This document shows positions 61,572 through 64,000 of a DNA stretch of 64,000 bases, in pieces. The position numbers were made by a program, and so were the translations under genes. The DNA lies in contig JACCLO010000015.1 of NCBI GenBank assembly GCA_029448655.1, positions 186,001 to 250,000 of the forward strand, written 5' to 3'. The DNA is from Wolfiporia cocos. Its lineage: Eukaryota; Basidiomycota; Agaricomycetes; Polyporales; Phaeolaceae. Position 1 is the first letter of the stretch, and each line of letters opens with the position of its first letter. The notes beneath the pieces were generated by a model. The model saw only the letters and a list, made by a program, of their open reading frames with translations, was not told where the DNA came from and made no database searches.

Positions 61572-61583
61572 AATCTCAAGGAT
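61572..61583 (-). promoter_or_regulatory. Likely transcript start / self-priming partner in the LTR
   Basis: On the minus strand this is ATCCTTGAGATT, about 32 bases after TATAAGTA. It is fully complementary to the putative primer-binding site at 61,330-61,341. In Tf1-type elements the mRNA 5' end folds back on such a site to prime reverse transcription. Confidence 0.6.
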
Positions 61584-63259
61584 GAGGATGTAAGTCCTCA
61601 TCCGTCGTACTTATACATGTGTAGCTGGCCAGTAATGGCCGCCCTAAAGTAATGGCCCGTGCGCGCATTATCTAAGAGAGCACATGATGTGTAACTACAG
61701 TGACGAATGTAACTAGTGTGACCATAACGTGAGATACCTGAGGCGCGCGCTACCCTACAGCGCTAACCTAACAGTCAGGTGACCAACAAACTACAGAGAC
61801 GCACGAGGAGGTGGCTGAGGACCAGAGACGCGGCGTACGCCTAGCGCCGCATGTGGAACCTATAGCGAGGGAAGTACGGTAACCCCCTGGGTACATCCGT
61901 GACAGAAGGTCGCACAGAAGAAGGCGGAGAGGAAGGGGACAGCGAAGGTGCATCTGCAGAAAGCACAGACACAGGAGAAGAAGGGCTTGGGGAAAACACA
62001 GACCGCGCTGTCTGTAGCAGATGACGATGGCTCGGATATTGCAGACATCTCAAACGCCAACACCATCGTTCCTACCATGCGGAAGGCTATCCCGTCGGTG
62101 ACACAAGGCTCGCCGCAATCCACGCCGGCTGGGGATCAGAATGTGTTGCTGCTTGTTCAGTCAGAATCACAGCCGCCAATGGGACTGTCCTCGCCCAGAC
62201 TCCCTTGATGCGTGAGGAGTTTATCGATGAGCTGCGGTATCCAAGTAGCTCTGCACTTACCTCAACAGGCGCAGATGGATTGGCTGTGGAGGACACATTG
62301 CGCACTGAGGACACTGACGCTTGGGAGCAAGGGGCACAGAACAACTCCGACCCCTTCACTTTTGATCAGACTCAGAAGCAGAACGGCGCTGCGACGTCCT
62401 CATCACAAGCAAATGCTTGTCTTCCGGGGACCGCTAGCCAGGGCGACATGTCAACCGTGGATCTGCTTTTCTTTCCAAGTAGATTCGCAGAACGGTGCAG
62501 ACGGATGGGACTCTGACTCCGACAATGATTCTGAGGAAGAGCTGCAGCTGCCGAGGCCTACTAGGGTTTCGCGACCTTGGACGGCCGCTGTGCCATTCCG
62601 CCGCTTGTCGGACCTGGCGAGCCAGCCACTATTCAGCCCTGCACTCAACACCAGTATGTCTTTTTCACTGACACCTATGCCGCCCAAAACCGTGCCTGGT
62701 ACCGCCAAGAAGAAAGTCGATGATACCAGTGACAATGACGATGACGACAATGACGAGACAGACGCACAGGATCGATCGCACATCCCGCTCGACGTGCAGG
62801 CGCAGGCGTGCAAAAAAAGAAGAAATCTAGCCTTCGATCATTCTGATGCTAGTAGACGTATTCATAGGTTTGCAATGCACTGTACATACAACTTCTTGCC
62901 TTTCTCTTCAATAGTTCATCTCGCATTAGCACAAGGACAAATTGTAGCATCTCACGGGAATTCACTGTGCATCGTCCTACAATCAAGAGAGCACAACAAC
63001 ATGGAATATGCTATGAGAGACATTTGGGTATAGGTCAAACAAGCGTACAACGTCAAAAGACTGTCTCATGGACGGCTTGACAAACGTTGTCTCGTCGCCT
63101 GGGTCACCTGAGAATACAATACAGCTGAGACTACAGTAAGTGACACAGACAACAAACAAATTCTAATAGGTCGTCCTCAGAAAAAACCCATCCCACAGGC
63201 CGCCCGCACCGCTAGGGGCGGCGTTTGGCAGCAGTGGTTTCTTGGGCGGTGATTCGCCC

Positions 63260-63895
63260 TAGTGATGTGCCAGGCCCGGCCCGGCTCAAAAGCCCCGGCT
63301 GTGGCCCGGCTTTGGACGGCCTTGGCTTTTCAAAACCTCAGGCCGGGCCCCCATTGACGGCCCAGGGCTTGGCCCGGCCCGGCCTGGGGCTTGCCCGGGG
63401 CCTGGCACTGTGAGGATGATCATCACTGTAGCCACACAAACTCATAACATACCTTCTCCAACTATCTTCTGACAAAGCCAAGCTCCAGCTTCAATAATTA
63501 GTGAATTATAGTGTGAAATCATCATTTCACCGGCACGGTGCTCTGTGGCGTGCCTTCCAAATGGGGCATCGTATAAGCGCCCAAAAGTGAGCGACAGGCT
63601 TCAGCACCAAATATTCAATCCATGGGACTATCCTCTTGCTTGAATTTAATAATATAGACATACTTCATTGGAATATGGCATACTGCTACTATATATATCC
63701 TTATGTCATAGTTACTAGACATTTTATCCGTTAGAGCTTTCAGGCTGGGGCTCACGGCTTGGCCCGGCCCGGCTTGAGACACAAGCAGGGCCCTGGGCCG
63801 TCTCAAGCCGTGGTGTAGGGCCCGGCCTGGCCCGGCCCAAGTAGGGCTTGGCCCGGCCCGGCCTATGGCCCAAAGCCGGGCCTGGCACATCACTA
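63260..63895. mobile_element. Non-autonomous hAT-type element, TSD ATTCGCCC
   Basis: 636 bp with ends TAGTGATGTGCCAGG and CCTGGCACATCACTA, flanked by ATTCGCCC (63,252-63,259 and 63,896-63,903). Subterminal GGCCCGGC repeats fill both ends. The tip resembles the 58,976 element (TAGTGATGTGC), but the repeat unit differs, so it is a sister subfamily. Confidence 0.92.
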
Positions 63896-64000
63896 ATTCG
63901 CCCTTAGCAGTAGCGATTGCGCGCACAATGTTCTTGAGGGTGAACACCTCTGATGGCCTTGAAGTAGCAGTGGCGCGACAGGAAGGGCAGGAGTATGTTG

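Larger units (their letters stand above)
59986..61904 (-). mobile_element. Non-autonomous LTR retrotransposon with twin 562-bp LTRs, TSD GAAGG
   Basis: The LTRs at 59,986-60,547 and 61,343-61,904 look identical by eye; ends are TGTCAC/GTGACA. The TSD GAAGG is at 59,981-59,985 and 61,905-61,909. The 795-bp interior (60,548-61,342) encodes no gag or pol. On the minus strand a purine tract (GTTTTTTAGGAGGGGGGGTAA) abuts the 3' LTR. AATCTCAAGGAT follows the 5' LTR by one base and is complementary to ATCCTTGAGATT inside the LTR, about 32 bp after a TATAAGTA box. Identical LTRs suggest recent insertion; movement would need proteins supplied by a relative. Confidence 0.92.
57930..64000 (+). pseudogene. 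Unknown Ser/acidic-rich, Lys-helix protein, hit by three transposons
   Basis: Starting near 57,930, frames encode an acidic serine-rich part (DGSDDSDEESDHNDD), a polar linker, a Lys/Glu/Ala helix region (VKAERKVERESVAAEKKAAK), then more acidic sequence (DDTSDNDDDDNDETD) up to the window edge. It looks like a low-complexity, probably nuclear protein; I do not recognise a family. Three insertions split it at 58,976, 59,986 and 63,260. Removing each element with one TSD copy rejoins the frame (AQSAVDD-DPIQ, EKAEKV-AQKK, GGDSP-LAVA). Besides these, a TGA lies at 58,571-58,573 (VQWQ-stop-SRLG), possibly a CGA-to-TGA change, and short introns appear likely near 58,350 and 62,480. Confidence 0.6.

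Overview
This window reads as nuclear DNA of a filamentous basidiomycete, most likely an Agaricomycete and possibly a polypore. Coding stretches are split by many short GT-AG introns of about 45-70 bp. The best-recognised proteins are fungal: a Plavaka-type transposase, a Tnp2/CACTA transposase, tandem P450s, an SRPK-type kinase, F-box proteins and a methylcrotonoyl-CoA carboxylase alpha subunit. I see no rRNA, no complete tRNA, no CRISPR array and no viral genome.

Layout. 0.2-1.2 kb: a truncated USE1-like SNARE fragment. 1.2-5.3 kb (-): a long, apparently intact multi-exon Plavaka transposase with a 438-bp foldback MITE in one intron. 5.7-7.2 kb (+): a decayed SRPK-type kinase. 7.7-8.7 kb: a perfectly bounded hAT-type element. 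9.3-16.4 kb (-): two tandem related P450 genes, both frame-damaged. 17.9-19.3 kb (-): an F-box-like gene. 20.6-24.9 kb: a small unknown two-exon gene, then an inverted pair of TIR elements with a solo LTR inside. 25.3-28.4 kb (+): a USP-like pseudogene, then an F-box gene with a near-perfect hairpin at its 5' end. 29.2-30.6 kb (-): an aldo/keto reductase pseudogene. 32.7-35.6 kb (+): an MCC-alpha pseudogene. 36.7-49.1 kb: a dense repeat block containing a CDK7/Kin28 pseudogene, large inverted repeats and nested solo LTRs. 49.3-53.2 kb (+): a decayed Tnp2 transposase. 55.1-64.0 kb (+): two genes of unknown function, the second struck by three transposons.

Two themes stand out. First, almost every recognisable host-type gene here is broken by nonsense codons, frameshifts, truncation or insertion. 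These look like stray or duplicated copies rather than the working genes. Second, transposon insertions can be dated relative to each other, because nine LTR-type and three hAT-type insertions have exact 5- or 8-bp target-site duplications. Several are nested, and three lie in one reading frame that becomes continuous when each element and one TSD copy are removed on paper. Two non-autonomous LTR elements carry a primer-binding site complementary to their own LTR rather than to a tRNA 3' end, the Tf1-like self-priming arrangement. All calls are by eye, without database searches; exon borders are approximate unless stated.
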